Positions 9,914 through 17,491 of a DNA stretch of 64,000 bases are shown one piece after another (positions within the stretch are counted from its first letter, which is position 1; the number at the start of each line of letters is the position of its first letter). Location of the stretch: positions 1 through 64,000 of the forward strand of contig NZ_JAFCME010000020.1 in the NCBI RefSeq assembly GCF_018130065.1, written 5' to 3'. Under the pieces are notes generated by a model, which saw only the letters and a program-made list of their open reading frames with translations, made no database searches and had not been told where the DNA came from. This DNA comes from Bradyrhizobium sp. AUGA SZCCT0158. GTDB lineage: Bacteria > Pseudomonadota > Alphaproteobacteria > Rhizobiales > Xanthobacteraceae. The position numbers and the translations under genes are program-made.

Positions 9914-12900
9914 CCACACTGCACCGCGAGATTAACTTTGAGTCTGAGGTGTGCACCGTCCTCGCCGCCAACGGTTGGCTCTACGCGGTTGGTGACGCTG
10001 AGGCCTATGACCGAGCCCGGGCGCTGTTTCCCGCCGATCTGATCGCCTGGGTGCAGGCAACCCAACCAAGCTCTTGGGAGGCATTGCGGAAAACTCACGG
10101 TGCCGCCGCGGAGATCACACTTCTGGACCGCGTGCGGAAATCGCTAGACGACCGGGGGACGCTGGATGTGCTGCGAACCGGCGTCGAGATGATTGGTGTG
10201 CGTGCTCCGGTCTCGCTTTCACAGTTCAAGCCCGCCATGCGGATGAACCCAGAGATCGTAGCGCGTTATCAGGCCAATCGCCTGCGGGTAGTGCGCCAGG
10301 TCCGTTACTCACAGATCAATGAGAATTGCATCGACCTAGTGCTATTCCTGAATGGCCTCCCCGTAGCGACGGTTGAGTTAAAGACGGACTTTACCCAGGG
10401 TGTTGGCGATGCTGTCGATCAATACCGCTTCGGCCGCGTGCCGCGGCCAAAGGGCGGAACGGCCGAACCACTGCTAAGCTTTCCTTCCGGCGCGCTGGTC
10501 CACTTCGCGGTGTCGAACCGGGAGGTGATGATGACAACCAAGCTGGAAGGGCCAGCGACGACCTTCTTGCCGTTCAACAAGGGGGACGAGGGCGGAGCTG
10601 GCAATCCGACACCTCCCTCTGGCCACCCGACGGGTTACCTCTGGGAGGAAATCTGGCAGAGCGATAGCTGGCTAGAGATACTCGGGCGCTATGTCGTCGC
10701 CCAGAAGGACGAAAAAAAGAGTATCAGCCGCGTCCTCTTCCCGCGCTATCATCAACTTGACGCAACGCGGAAGTTGCAGGCAGCAGTGCTGGCCGAGGGG
10801 CCGAGCGGCAAGTACCTGATACAGCACTCCGCAGGATCGGGTAAGACCAATTCCATTGCTTGGTCAGCCCACTTCCTATCAGAACTTCACGACGCGAATG
10901 ACGAGAAGCTGTTCTCGACCGTGATCGTCGTCTCCGACCGGCGCGTGATCGACGCACAGCTGCAGGACGCCATCTTCGACTTCGAGCGCACTCACGGCGT
11001 GGTCGAGACCATCAAAAACGAGGGCGGTGCCAAGGGAGGTCAGCTCGCGCAGGCCTTGGCTGCTGGCAAGAAGATAATCGTCTGCACTATCCAGTCGTTC
11101 CCTACTGCGTTGGCGGCTGTGCGGGAGCTGGCCGCGACACAGGGCAAGCGGTTCGCGGTAATCGCTGACGAGGCCCATTCCAGTCAGACCGGGGAGGCGG
11201 CTGCCAAGCTGAAGGAGGTGCTGTCGCCCGAGGAGATGGCCGAGTTGATGGACGGCGGCGAGGTCGATACGGAGGACTTGCTGGCCTCCCAGATGGCCGC
11301 GCGGGCCAGCGATAAGGGCGTGACCTATGTGGCCTTCACGGCGACCCCCAAAGCCAAGACCCTGCAGCTTTTCGGCCGCCCCGGGGCCGACGGCATGCCC
11401 GCTCCCTTCCATGTCTATTCGATGCGTCAGGCGATTGAGGAAGGTTTCATTCTCGACGTGCTGAAGAATTACACGCCGTACAAATTGGCGTTCCGGCTTG
11501 CTAATGGTGGGAAGGAGTTGGATGACACCGAAGTGGAGCAAAGCGCCGCCACAAGGGGAATCATGCAGTGGGTACGACTGCATCCCTACAATATCAGCCA
11601 GAAGGTGCAGATCGTTGTAGAGCACTTCCGCGAGAACGTGCAGCCGCTGGTGGAGGGGCAGGCCAAGGCGATGGTTGTGCTTGCGAGCCGAAAGGAAGCC
11701 GTTCGCTGGAAGCTTGCCATCGACAAATACATTCGCGAGCAGGGCTATGCGCTTGGAACGCTGGTTGCCTTCTCCGGTGAGGTGAACGATCCGGAGTCCG
11801 GCGACGAGCCGTTTACAGAAATGAGCGCGGCGATGAATCCGGGCCTAAAGGGGCGTGACATCCGCGACGCCTTCAAGGCTACGGACTTCCACCTCCTATT
11901 GGTCGCCAACAAGTTCCAGACCGGCTTCGATCAACCGCTGCTATGCGGCATGTATGTGGACCGAAGGCTGGCTGGCGTTCAGGCGGTGCAAACCCTCTCG
12001 CGGCTAAACCGGTCGCATCCAGGCAAAGACACAACGTACGTCCTCGACTTTGTGAACAGCTCCGAGGAAGTGCTGACGGCCTTCAAGACCTACTACGAGA
12101 CCGCCGAATTAGAGGGCGTCACCGATCCAAATCTTATCTTCGACATGCGAGCCAGACTCGACGCGGCTGGCCATTATGATACCTACGAGGTGGATCGTGT
12201 CGCTGCCGTCCTAATGAATCCAAAATCTGCCCAAGGTGATTTGGTATCGGCGATAGCACCGGTTGCCGACCGCCTATTGAAGCGCTATGCGGCGGCCAAG
12301 ATCACTTGGGCAACGGCTTTAGAACGAAACGAAGCCAAAGACGCGAAAGTGGGGAAGGATGAGATGGATGCTCTCGTCCTCTTCAAAGGCGACATGGCAA
12401 GCTTCGTCCGCATCTACACCTTTCTGTCTCAGATCTTCGACTACGCAAATACTGACATCGAGAAGCGCTTCTTGTTCTTCAAGCACTTAATTAAGTTGCT
12501 TGAGTTCGGACGCGAGCACGCGACTGTGGATTTATCTCAGCTCGTCCTCACGCATCACACGCTGAAGAATCTCGGTAAACGTCCCTTCCCGGTTAGGGAT
12601 GGTGAAGCGCCAAAGATTGCTCCAGTGAGCGACGTCGGCACCGGCTCGGTACAGGAAAAGCAGAAAGCGCTGCTGGCCGAGATCATCGCCAAAGTAAATG
12701 AGCTCTTTGTCGGCGACCTCACTGATGGCGACCAACTCGTTTATGTAAACGACGTAATCAAAGGTAAGCTCTTGGAGTCTCAAGCCTTGGTGACCCAAGC
12801 GGCTAATAACACCAAGGCGCAGTTTGCGGGCTCGCCCACGCTCGATAGCGCCCTCCTCGACGCGATCATGGAGGCTTTGGACGCCCACCAAAATATGAGT

Positions 12901-13215
12901 CGGCAAGCCTTGGACTCGGTCAAAGTCAGAGCGGGGCTGAAGTCCATTCTGCTAGGTCCGGGGCAACTGTATGAGACGCTTCGAGGAAAGGCCGGCCGTT
13001 CGAACCCATCGCGTTCACCATTCGGTGAACATCAGCTAGTCAAGACTCGGCGCGCTCTCCAAGGCGAAGGGGTTGAGATTCCTGCCGGGACGGTGGGCGT
13101 CGTTGTCGACGTATACGGAGATGGGGACGCCTATGAAGTTGAGTTCCAACAAAAGCCGGCGCTTGTGTTGACGTTGGACGGGGACGTACTGGAGTCTGCG
13201 CATGACCACTCTTGA
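9910..13215 (+). CDS. hsdR: Type I restriction endonuclease subunit HsdR with a DUF4926-like C-terminus
   Basis: HsdR is the ATP-driven translocase and nuclease of the complex. I place the start at GTG 9910, which overlaps the hsdS stop exactly as hsdS overlaps hsdM; an in-frame upstream ATG at 9841 would run 70 bases into hsdS. The product is 1101 residues: a PD-(D/E)xK nuclease domain with IDLVLF…VATVELKT near 155, Walker A HSAGSGKTN near 305, DEAH-type box IADEAHSSQTG near 418, SF2 helicase domains to about 760, then a helical C-domain. The last ~60 residues (VKTRRALQGEGVEIPAGTVG, then DAYEVEF) resemble DUF4926, normally a separate small protein. The next gene overlaps its end by 14 bases. 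Confidence 0.93.
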   Translation: MTTLHREINFESEVCTVLAANGWLYAVGDAEAYDRARALFPADLIAWVQATQPSSWEALRKTHGAAAEITLLDRVRKSLDDRGTLDVLRTGVEMIGVRAPVSLSQFKPAMRMNPEIVARYQANRLRVVRQVRYSQINENCIDLVLFLNGLPVATVELKTDFTQGVGDAVDQYRFGRVPRPKGGTAEPLLSFPSGALVHFAVSNREVMMTTKLEGPATTFLPFNKGDEGGAGNPTPPSGHPTGYLWEEIWQSDSWLEILGRYVVAQKDEKKSISRVLFPRYHQLDATRKLQAAVLAEGPSGKYLIQHSAGSGKTNSIAWSAHFLSELHDANDEKLFSTVIVVSDRRVIDAQLQDAIFDFERTHGVVETIKNEGGAKGGQLAQALAAGKKIIVCTIQSFPTALAAVRELAATQGKRFAVIADEAHSSQTGEAAAKLKEVLSPEEMAELMDGGEVDTEDLLASQMAARASDKGVTYVAFTATPKAKTLQLFGRPGADGMPAPFHVYSMRQAIEEGFILDVLKNYTPYKLAFRLANGGKELDDTEVEQSAATRGIMQWVRLHPYNISQKVQIVVEHFRENVQPLVEGQAKAMVVLASRKEAVRWKLAIDKYIREQGYALGTLVAFSGEVNDPESGDEPFTEMSAAMNPGLKGRDIRDAFKATDFHLLLVANKFQTGFDQPLLCGMYVDRRLAGVQAVQTLSRLNRSHPGKDTTYVLDFVNSSEEVLTAFKTYYETAELEGVTDPNLIFDMRARLDAAGHYDTYEVDRVAAVLMNPKSAQGDLVSAIAPVADRLLKRYAAAKITWATALERNEAKDAKVGKDEMDALVLFKGDMASFVRIYTFLSQIFDYANTDIEKRFLFFKHLIKLLEFGREHATVDLSQLVLTHHTLKNLGKRPFPVRDGEAPKIAPVSDVGTGSVQEKQKALLAEIIAKVNELFVGDLTDGDQLVYVNDVIKGKLLESQALVTQAANNTKAQFAGSPTLDSALLDAIMEALDAHQNMSRQALDSVKVRAGLKSILLGPGQLYETLRGKAGRSNPSRSPFGEHQLVKTRRALQGEGVEIPAGTVGVVVDVYGDGDAYEVEFQQKPALVLTLDGDVLESAHDHS

Positions 13216-13567
13216 GCCGCTACGCGAGGATGGCTCGTGGCTGATTGATGCGCACTTGCTTCGAGTGGAGACGATCAAAGTAACTGATTACTTATTGTGT
13301 TCAGACCATCCCAGAGGCGGAGGGAAAGCGAAGTTCTTCGAAAGCGTTGGCTTCTCCAAGGAGAACGTGCAGGAGTTTGCCGCCGCGTTGCGAACCCATG
13401 CCGCGAAGAACCAGATTGCGGAGGTAGTGCCACATTCCTATGGAGTTAAAACGGTGATTGATTGCTTTATGCCGACGCCTTCCGGCAAGGATTACTGCAT
13501 CCGGAGTGTCTGGAACGATCATGGGGATGGAGCGCCGCCGAAACTCATTACGGCACATCCGCTTTGA
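13202..13567 (+). CDS. DUF6883-like small protein
   Basis: This 121-residue protein resembles the DUF6883 family: KVTDYLLCSDHPRGGGKAKF, FFESVGFSKENVQEFAAALR, a VPHSYGVKTVIDC strand pair and a C-terminal WNDHGDGAPPKLITAHPL. From memory, members often sit next to a DUF4926 gene, and here the DUF4926-like segment is the end of HsdR, overlapping this gene by 14 bases. The pair has no established biochemical role known to me. Translation is probably coupled to hsdR. Being locked into the restriction operon suggests a link to the R-M complex, but that is inference from position only. Confidence 0.7.
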   Translation: MTTLEPLREDGSWLIDAHLLRVETIKVTDYLLCSDHPRGGGKAKFFESVGFSKENVQEFAAALRTHAAKNQIAEVVPHSYGVKTVIDCFMPTPSGKDYCIRSVWNDHGDGAPPKLITAHPL

Positions 13568-13637
13568 TGAGGCAGTTCGGAGCGGCGGATCGGATGCGCA
13601 CTTCTTCGACAAGATTGGCCAGAGGTAGAATATTCCA

Positions 13638-14624
13638 GTGAAGGTATTCATCGCCAACTTTGGCCGAGAAAACTATGCTTGGCCAAGCTGTCTCACCCGA
13701 AGCACGATTGCCACTATGAACGATGTTGCGGTGCAGGGCTTCTGGGAGGCGGGGGATCGCGAGAGCTATATCCAAAATCGAATGAAGTTCAATAAGACGG
13801 CGGCGGGGATCTCTCCGACACGCCCTGTCGCTTCCCGCTGGTTCAATCTGATGACAACGATCGTCGAAAGTGCCGGTGACGTCTGGATACACCGAGAAAA
13901 AAGTCAGTTGTGGTGGACAACCTCACTCCTGGATGCGGCAACGTTTGAGCCGTTGAAGGAGCCAGCAGGTGTCCGGCGGGACGTGATTATATGTCATAAG
14001 CCCTGCGACCCATGGTCGAATATAAATCGTAAGGGTAACAGGCTCGACTGGAGCGGGCTTCATCCGCGTGCACAGGAGTTTCTCTTTACCGAAGGCACCC
14101 TGCAGCAGCTAAAGCCTACAAACGCAGAATACGCGATGGCCTTGATCGATGGTGATGACCTTTCCCCGTGGCACCGATTGCCAGCGTGGCGTGCTAAGGC
14201 AAGCAGGAGGCAGTCGAATCCAGGAGTTACGTTCAACGCGCGGCAGAGGTCTATTGCGTCCATGGCAATGGTCGCAAAGGGCACAGTAGCCGCATCGAAC
14301 GGCCAGCAAGTCTTGCGTACGATCAAGAACAAGGAGCTTCGAATTCCAGAGGGCAATTTGGAGCCGTATTTGGATGCACTGCTAGAAGCGCAAGAAGGGC
14401 TTTGCGCAATCACTGGGCTCCAGCTTCAGTTTCTTGGTGATGAAGATGATAAGGAAATGCTTTGCTCCCTTGATCGGATCGACAGCGACGGCCACTATGA
14501 GGTCGGCAACCTTCAAATCGTTTGTCGCTTCGTGAACCGCTGGAAGAGTGATGACGATGATCGGCAGTTCCGGCGTCTGCTGGAATTGGTTCGCTCGAGC
14601 GAAATCGCAGCCGAAAATGGTTAG
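13638..14624 (+). CDS. HNH-type endonuclease domain protein, probable defence cargo
   Basis: The 328-residue product starts at GTG 13638, with AGAGG about 13 bases upstream. Its last ~90 residues form an HNH-like fold: AQEGLCAITGLQLQF, then SLDRIDSDGHYEVGNLQIVC and RFVNRWK. This gives the D-x-I-D, G-H-Y and N…N residues of zinc-less or atypical HNH nucleases; only one Cys of the usual CxxC pair is seen. The N-terminal ~160 residues (VFIANFGRENYAWPSCLTRS, WIHREKSQLWWTTSL, ICHKPCDPWSN) form a conserved-looking module I cannot name, possibly a sensor or DNA-binding part. It is 70 bases downstream of the DUF6883-like gene on the same strand and may be cotranscribed with hsdMSR. It could be an accessory restriction or anti-phage nuclease. 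Confidence 0.65.
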   Translation: MKVFIANFGRENYAWPSCLTRSTIATMNDVAVQGFWEAGDRESYIQNRMKFNKTAAGISPTRPVASRWFNLMTTIVESAGDVWIHREKSQLWWTTSLLDAATFEPLKEPAGVRRDVIICHKPCDPWSNINRKGNRLDWSGLHPRAQEFLFTEGTLQQLKPTNAEYAMALIDGDDLSPWHRLPAWRAKASRRQSNPGVTFNARQRSIASMAMVAKGTVAASNGQQVLRTIKNKELRIPEGNLEPYLDALLEAQEGLCAITGLQLQFLGDEDDKEMLCSLDRIDSDGHYEVGNLQIVCRFVNRWKSDDDDRQFRRLLELVRSSEIAAENG

Positions 14625-14703
14625 CAATCCGAGACGGCCCTGTGGAACGCGACGCAACCGTGAAATATTTCAGGGGAGTGGATAGGGGCGCAAGAGGTGG
14701 TGG

Positions 14704-15318
14704 CTAACTGGTCGCCTTCGCCTCCCTAAGACTTTCCATTTTCGAATACCACTTCTTGGAGATGTCCGCGATTTCCTTGTGCCGTAGCTGCAAGACATGG
14801 AGGTTAATATGCGGCCACTCGACCAAATGCTGGCCCCCGTCGCGGTCGTCCGGGTATCGGAACGTCATGCCGTAAGCGTCGATTTCCTCAATTGCATTCA
14901 CAACTGTATTGAACTTCTCGAAATCCGCGTCCTGGGGTGAGAACGACTTTTTGTGTTTCAGCACGATTTTCCAATTCGCAAGAATGCTATGCTTCTGCTC
15001 GAACTTGTCCTCGGAATCATTCAGCAGCGCGAGCTGGGTTACAAGAAATTTGACGAAAAGCTCGACGCCATGCCGGAAGGTGAGACACACAGGATAGACG
15101 ATATCGTCGATGGTTACCTTCCCGTGTTTGGCCGCCTTCAATAGAGTCTCAGTGGCCTCGAAATACCCGCAAGCGTAATCGTAAAGATCGTATCGTCCAC
15201 CATTCTGCCCGACACAGGCGTTGAGACCGGCGTACTGATCAGTGCCGCTCTGGAAGAGAGCATTCTGCTTTCGTGGTTGTTCAGCCATTTCGTGCCTCAA
15301 AATCGAAGGTATATTCAT
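14704..15318 (-). CDS. Hypothetical helical protein in the defence segment
   Basis: The 204-residue product is oriented against the HNH gene, with 79 bases between the two stops. It starts MNIPSILRHEMAEQPRKQNA; a second ATG ten codons in (15288) is an equally possible start. It is mostly alpha-helical. The segment VYPVCLTFRHGVELFVKFLV followed later by KHSILANWKIVLK resembles HEPN-like proteins, in which an R-H-x-x-E-L helix precedes a short H…L…W/K turn. The RxxxxH RNase motif of active HEPN toxins is not evident. Function unknown. Confidence 0.55.
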   Translation of the reverse strand: MNIPSILRHEMAEQPRKQNALFQSGTDQYAGLNACVGQNGGRYDLYDYACGYFEATETLLKAAKHGKVTIDDIVYPVCLTFRHGVELFVKFLVTQLALLNDSEDKFEQKHSILANWKIVLKHKKSFSPQDADFEKFNTVVNAIEEIDAYGMTFRYPDDRDGGQHLVEWPHINLHVLQLRHKEIADISKKWYSKMESLREAKATS

Positions 15319-15348
15319 AATGTCTACGGGGCAGCCGGCAAAAGAAAA

Positions 15349-15368
15349 GGGCGGCGCGCCTGCCGCCC
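15349..15368. terminator. Hairpin GGGCGGC/GCCGCCC
   Basis: GGGCGGC, a 6-base loop, then GCCGCCC form a strong stem. A-rich sequence (AAAGAAAA) precedes it and TGATTTT follows, so it could stop transcription in both directions. It lies just downstream of the minus-strand gene that ends at 15390 and upstream of the gene starting at 15318, so its most likely use is to end the former. Confidence 0.55.
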
Positions 15369-15389
15369 TGATTTTGGAGTGTCATTCGA

Positions 15390-15734
15390 TTACTCGAACG
15401 TGACCGCGAACTTGCCGATTGCGCCAGGCGTTGCTGCCTTGGGATTATCCTGCCAGGCGAAGATGACTTCCACGGGCATCTTGAGGGCCTGGAGAACGTT
15501 GTAGGTGGTCTTTCAGGCGTTGTTGGCGTCCTGACCTTGGATCGAAACGCCTACTTCTTCGACGTACTTGTAGCCATTGTCTTCCTTCTTTCCTGTTATC
15601 TTGTTGCACAGGATCAGGTTACGAGCCTGCTCCTTGGTCATGTGTTTCACGCATTCGCGGATGACGATGAACATCAGCGACGAGGGGAGTTGGCTAGGCA
15701 AACCGTTGTGTTTCTCGGGCGAGTAACCAACCAT
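15390..15734 (-). pseudogene. Hypothetical protein gene interrupted by one in-frame TGA
   Basis: The minus-strand frame from 15734 reads MVGYSPEKHNGLPSQLPSSL to …SIQGQDANNA, meets TGA at 15513-15515, and continues in the same frame for 40 sensible codons (KTTYNVLQALKMPVEVIFAW… GKFAVTFE) to TAA at 15390. Composition is alike on both sides, so this looks like a 114-codon gene with a single nonsense mutation rather than two genes. MFIVIRECVKHMTKEQA may hold the true start. The family is not recognised. There is no sign of a selenocysteine element, and the site is not next to a redox motif. Confidence 0.6.
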
Positions 15735-15964
15735 CGGCTAGAATTCTCCGCAAGAGCGAAGGATCAGCGATTACTATTACTGCGAGTATCGCGAAAAGAG
15801 CTTCAAGGTTGGGAACGTGCCTGGACATGGCTCACACATGTTGCACATCTCCGCACACGTGTTCTTGCTCTGTCCTGCTCGATGGCGTATTCAAGCGCCA
15901 ATTGGCATGCCCAAGTCAAATTTGTGAGTGAATTCCTTGGCTTAGCTAGTGGACATCGAACCTT

Positions 15965-15986
15965 GGACCTCTCACGTGTGAAGGGA
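15965..15986 (-). repeat. 22-bp direct repeat, right copy (tRNA-Val anticodon-arm-like)
   Basis: This is the partner of the repeat at 2610-2631, with one mismatch. Read on the minus strand, CTCCCTTCACACGTGAGAGG is followed by TCCAAGGTTCGATG, which keeps a TTCGA element at about the T-loop distance of a tRNA, but no acceptor stem can be formed. Together the two copies bracket 13.4 kb that includes the restriction operon. It may be an old attachment site; tRNA identity is inferred. Confidence 0.4.
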
Positions 15987-16127
15987 GGACCGCCGCCCAG
16001 GTCGCTGTCGAGTACTCCAAGGCCGCGGCGGGGCTTCGATAGCCATAGGGGTACGGTGGAATCGAACATTGGGCGAATGCATACCCGATGAAAGCGAATG
16101 GAAGACCGATGCAGAGTCGAGGGAAGG

Positions 16128-17255
16128 TCACGGCAGCATCCGTTCAATGTGCTTAACGCGCTTCGAAGGCGGACCGGTCTCAACCGTCTTGATTTTGCCG
16201 GCGGCGTAGAGGCGATCCATCGCTGCGCGGAAAGCGCCTGACTTCACTCCGTTTGCATCCGGATCTTTCTCCATCTCCGCGGGGGCACTGCCCCGGCCGG
16301 TACTAGGACGAACCGGGCGGTTTTGAGCGTTCAGCCTGTCGAGGATGCGCAAGAACAGTTCATCAACCTCACGGTCCGCTGCTGCACGGTACGGCGACAA
16401 TCGTGCGGCAAACTCGGTTGAGAACGTGAGGCCGTTCCAGCGAAGCCTGATCTTCTCCACGATCTTCCCGCGATTGGCTTTCTTCAACTCGAGCGTACGG
16501 ACGTCAGGGTCTTGCTTGTCCGGGTCACTGAGAAACATCATCGACCGCACCGAGTTACGCCAGTCTACCGAGCCGGCGGTACCGCTGCCGTCCGACATTC
16601 CCCGCACGCTGGGATGATCGAGCATCACGATGGCGGCGCCGGTCTTGATCGCCAGCTTACGAAGCATCCCCAGGAAGGTTCTCACCAGCCGGCGCGAGAT
16701 GGCGTCGCCGTCGAACACGGCCGCGGCGGAATCGATAGCGATCAGCGCCGGCCTGTGTTTTTCCGCGAAAGCGATCAGACTGTCGAACATGGCCGTTTTC
16801 ACGACGGTGCCGCTGCGGTCGACAGAGACAAGGGATGTTGCTTCAAGGTCAGGATAATGAATGTGCATATCTGACAGTGCATAGGGATCGAGGCCTCGAT
16901 GCTTGCAGATCCGCTCTACGCGATCGCGGATGTTGTCCTCAGGCTCCTCACATGAAAGAAACAGCACGGGGCCGCGCTCCACGCGACAACCAAGCCAGTC
17001 GCCGAGCCCCGCCGCCGCGCTAATCAGCAGGTCCACAACGGTCTCGGTTTTCCCAGAGCCTCCATTGCCTGTGTAAAGCGTCACGTCGGCCGCCGGTATG
17101 CGATCCTGGGCAAACCAGCGCATTTTCTTCAGCTCAATCCCACGCCATGCCTCCGGCGTCATGGTCAATAGCTGCTCTGCGAAACGCTTTCTCCCCGTTC
17201 TGGCGCCCAATTCCTCAAGCTCGGCGTTTGTCAGTTTAAATTGTTCCCGGTTCAT
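16128..17255 (-). CDS. RepA-like AAA ATPase (hexameric helicase type) of the island
   Basis: The 375-residue product belongs to the RepA/AAA_25 group of RecA-fold ATPases found in P4-like islands and small plasmids, where they unwind or initiate replication of excised DNA. Walker A is GNGGSGKTE and the Walker B region is PALIAIDSAAAV. AIVMLDHPSVRG and SVRSMMFLSDPD are the following core strands. I start at ATG 17255, which overlaps the upstream stop (ATGA), rather than at the longer frame's 17372. The last 45 residues (DPDANGVKSGAFRAAMDRLY…) form a winged-helix-like tail that is also found decayed at 1994-2136. Confidence 0.8.
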   Translation of the reverse strand: MNREQFKLTNAELEELGARTGRKRFAEQLLTMTPEAWRGIELKKMRWFAQDRIPAADVTLYTGNGGSGKTETVVDLLISAAAGLGDWLGCRVERGPVLFLSCEEPEDNIRDRVERICKHRGLDPYALSDMHIHYPDLEATSLVSVDRSGTVVKTAMFDSLIAFAEKHRPALIAIDSAAAVFDGDAISRRLVRTFLGMLRKLAIKTGAAIVMLDHPSVRGMSDGSGTAGSVDWRNSVRSMMFLSDPDKQDPDVRTLELKKANRGKIVEKIRLRWNGLTFSTEFAARLSPYRAAADREVDELFLRILDRLNAQNRPVRPSTGRGSAPAEMEKDPDANGVKSGAFRAAMDRLYAAGKIKTVETGPPSKRVKHIERMLP

Positions 17256-17491
17256 GCAGCGGCCTCCCCAAGCGCCTCCGCCATGACCTTTTGGATCCGG
17301 TCCGTGCCGTACTCGAAGTAGAGTTGGTTGTAGATAGCGGTTTCGTGCAGGTAATCCGCCGCGGTCTGACAATTGACGAATCCAAGCCGCCGGAATTCGG
17401 CGATGCGCTTGGATTCATGAATGAAGGCGTGAAACTTCGCGTTTGCGACGTTAATGCAAATTTCGGTTTGCAGCGCCGTCCAATCGTTCAT
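17252..17491 (-). CDS. Small island protein, 79 residues
   Basis: The start chosen is ATG 17491 (MNDWTALQTEICINVANAKF), which overlaps the upstream gene's stop by 4 bases. The gene's own stop overlaps the RepA-like start by 4 bases. The product is helical, with AFIHESKRIAEFRRLGFVNC and AADYLHETAIYNQLYFEYG, and has no membrane segment. Its place between the nuclease-like gene and the helicase-like gene, with coupled translation on both sides, suggests a role in island replication. The family is not recognised. Confidence 0.65.
   Translation of the reverse strand: MNDWTALQTEICINVANAKFHAFIHESKRIAEFRRLGFVNCQTAADYLHETAIYNQLYFEYGTDRIQKVMAEALGEAAA

Noticed and set aside
15513..15515. TGA as a selenocysteine codon
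   Set aside because: No redox motif around it and no hairpin placed as a bacterial SECIS directly after it was recognised. A nonsense mutation is simpler.
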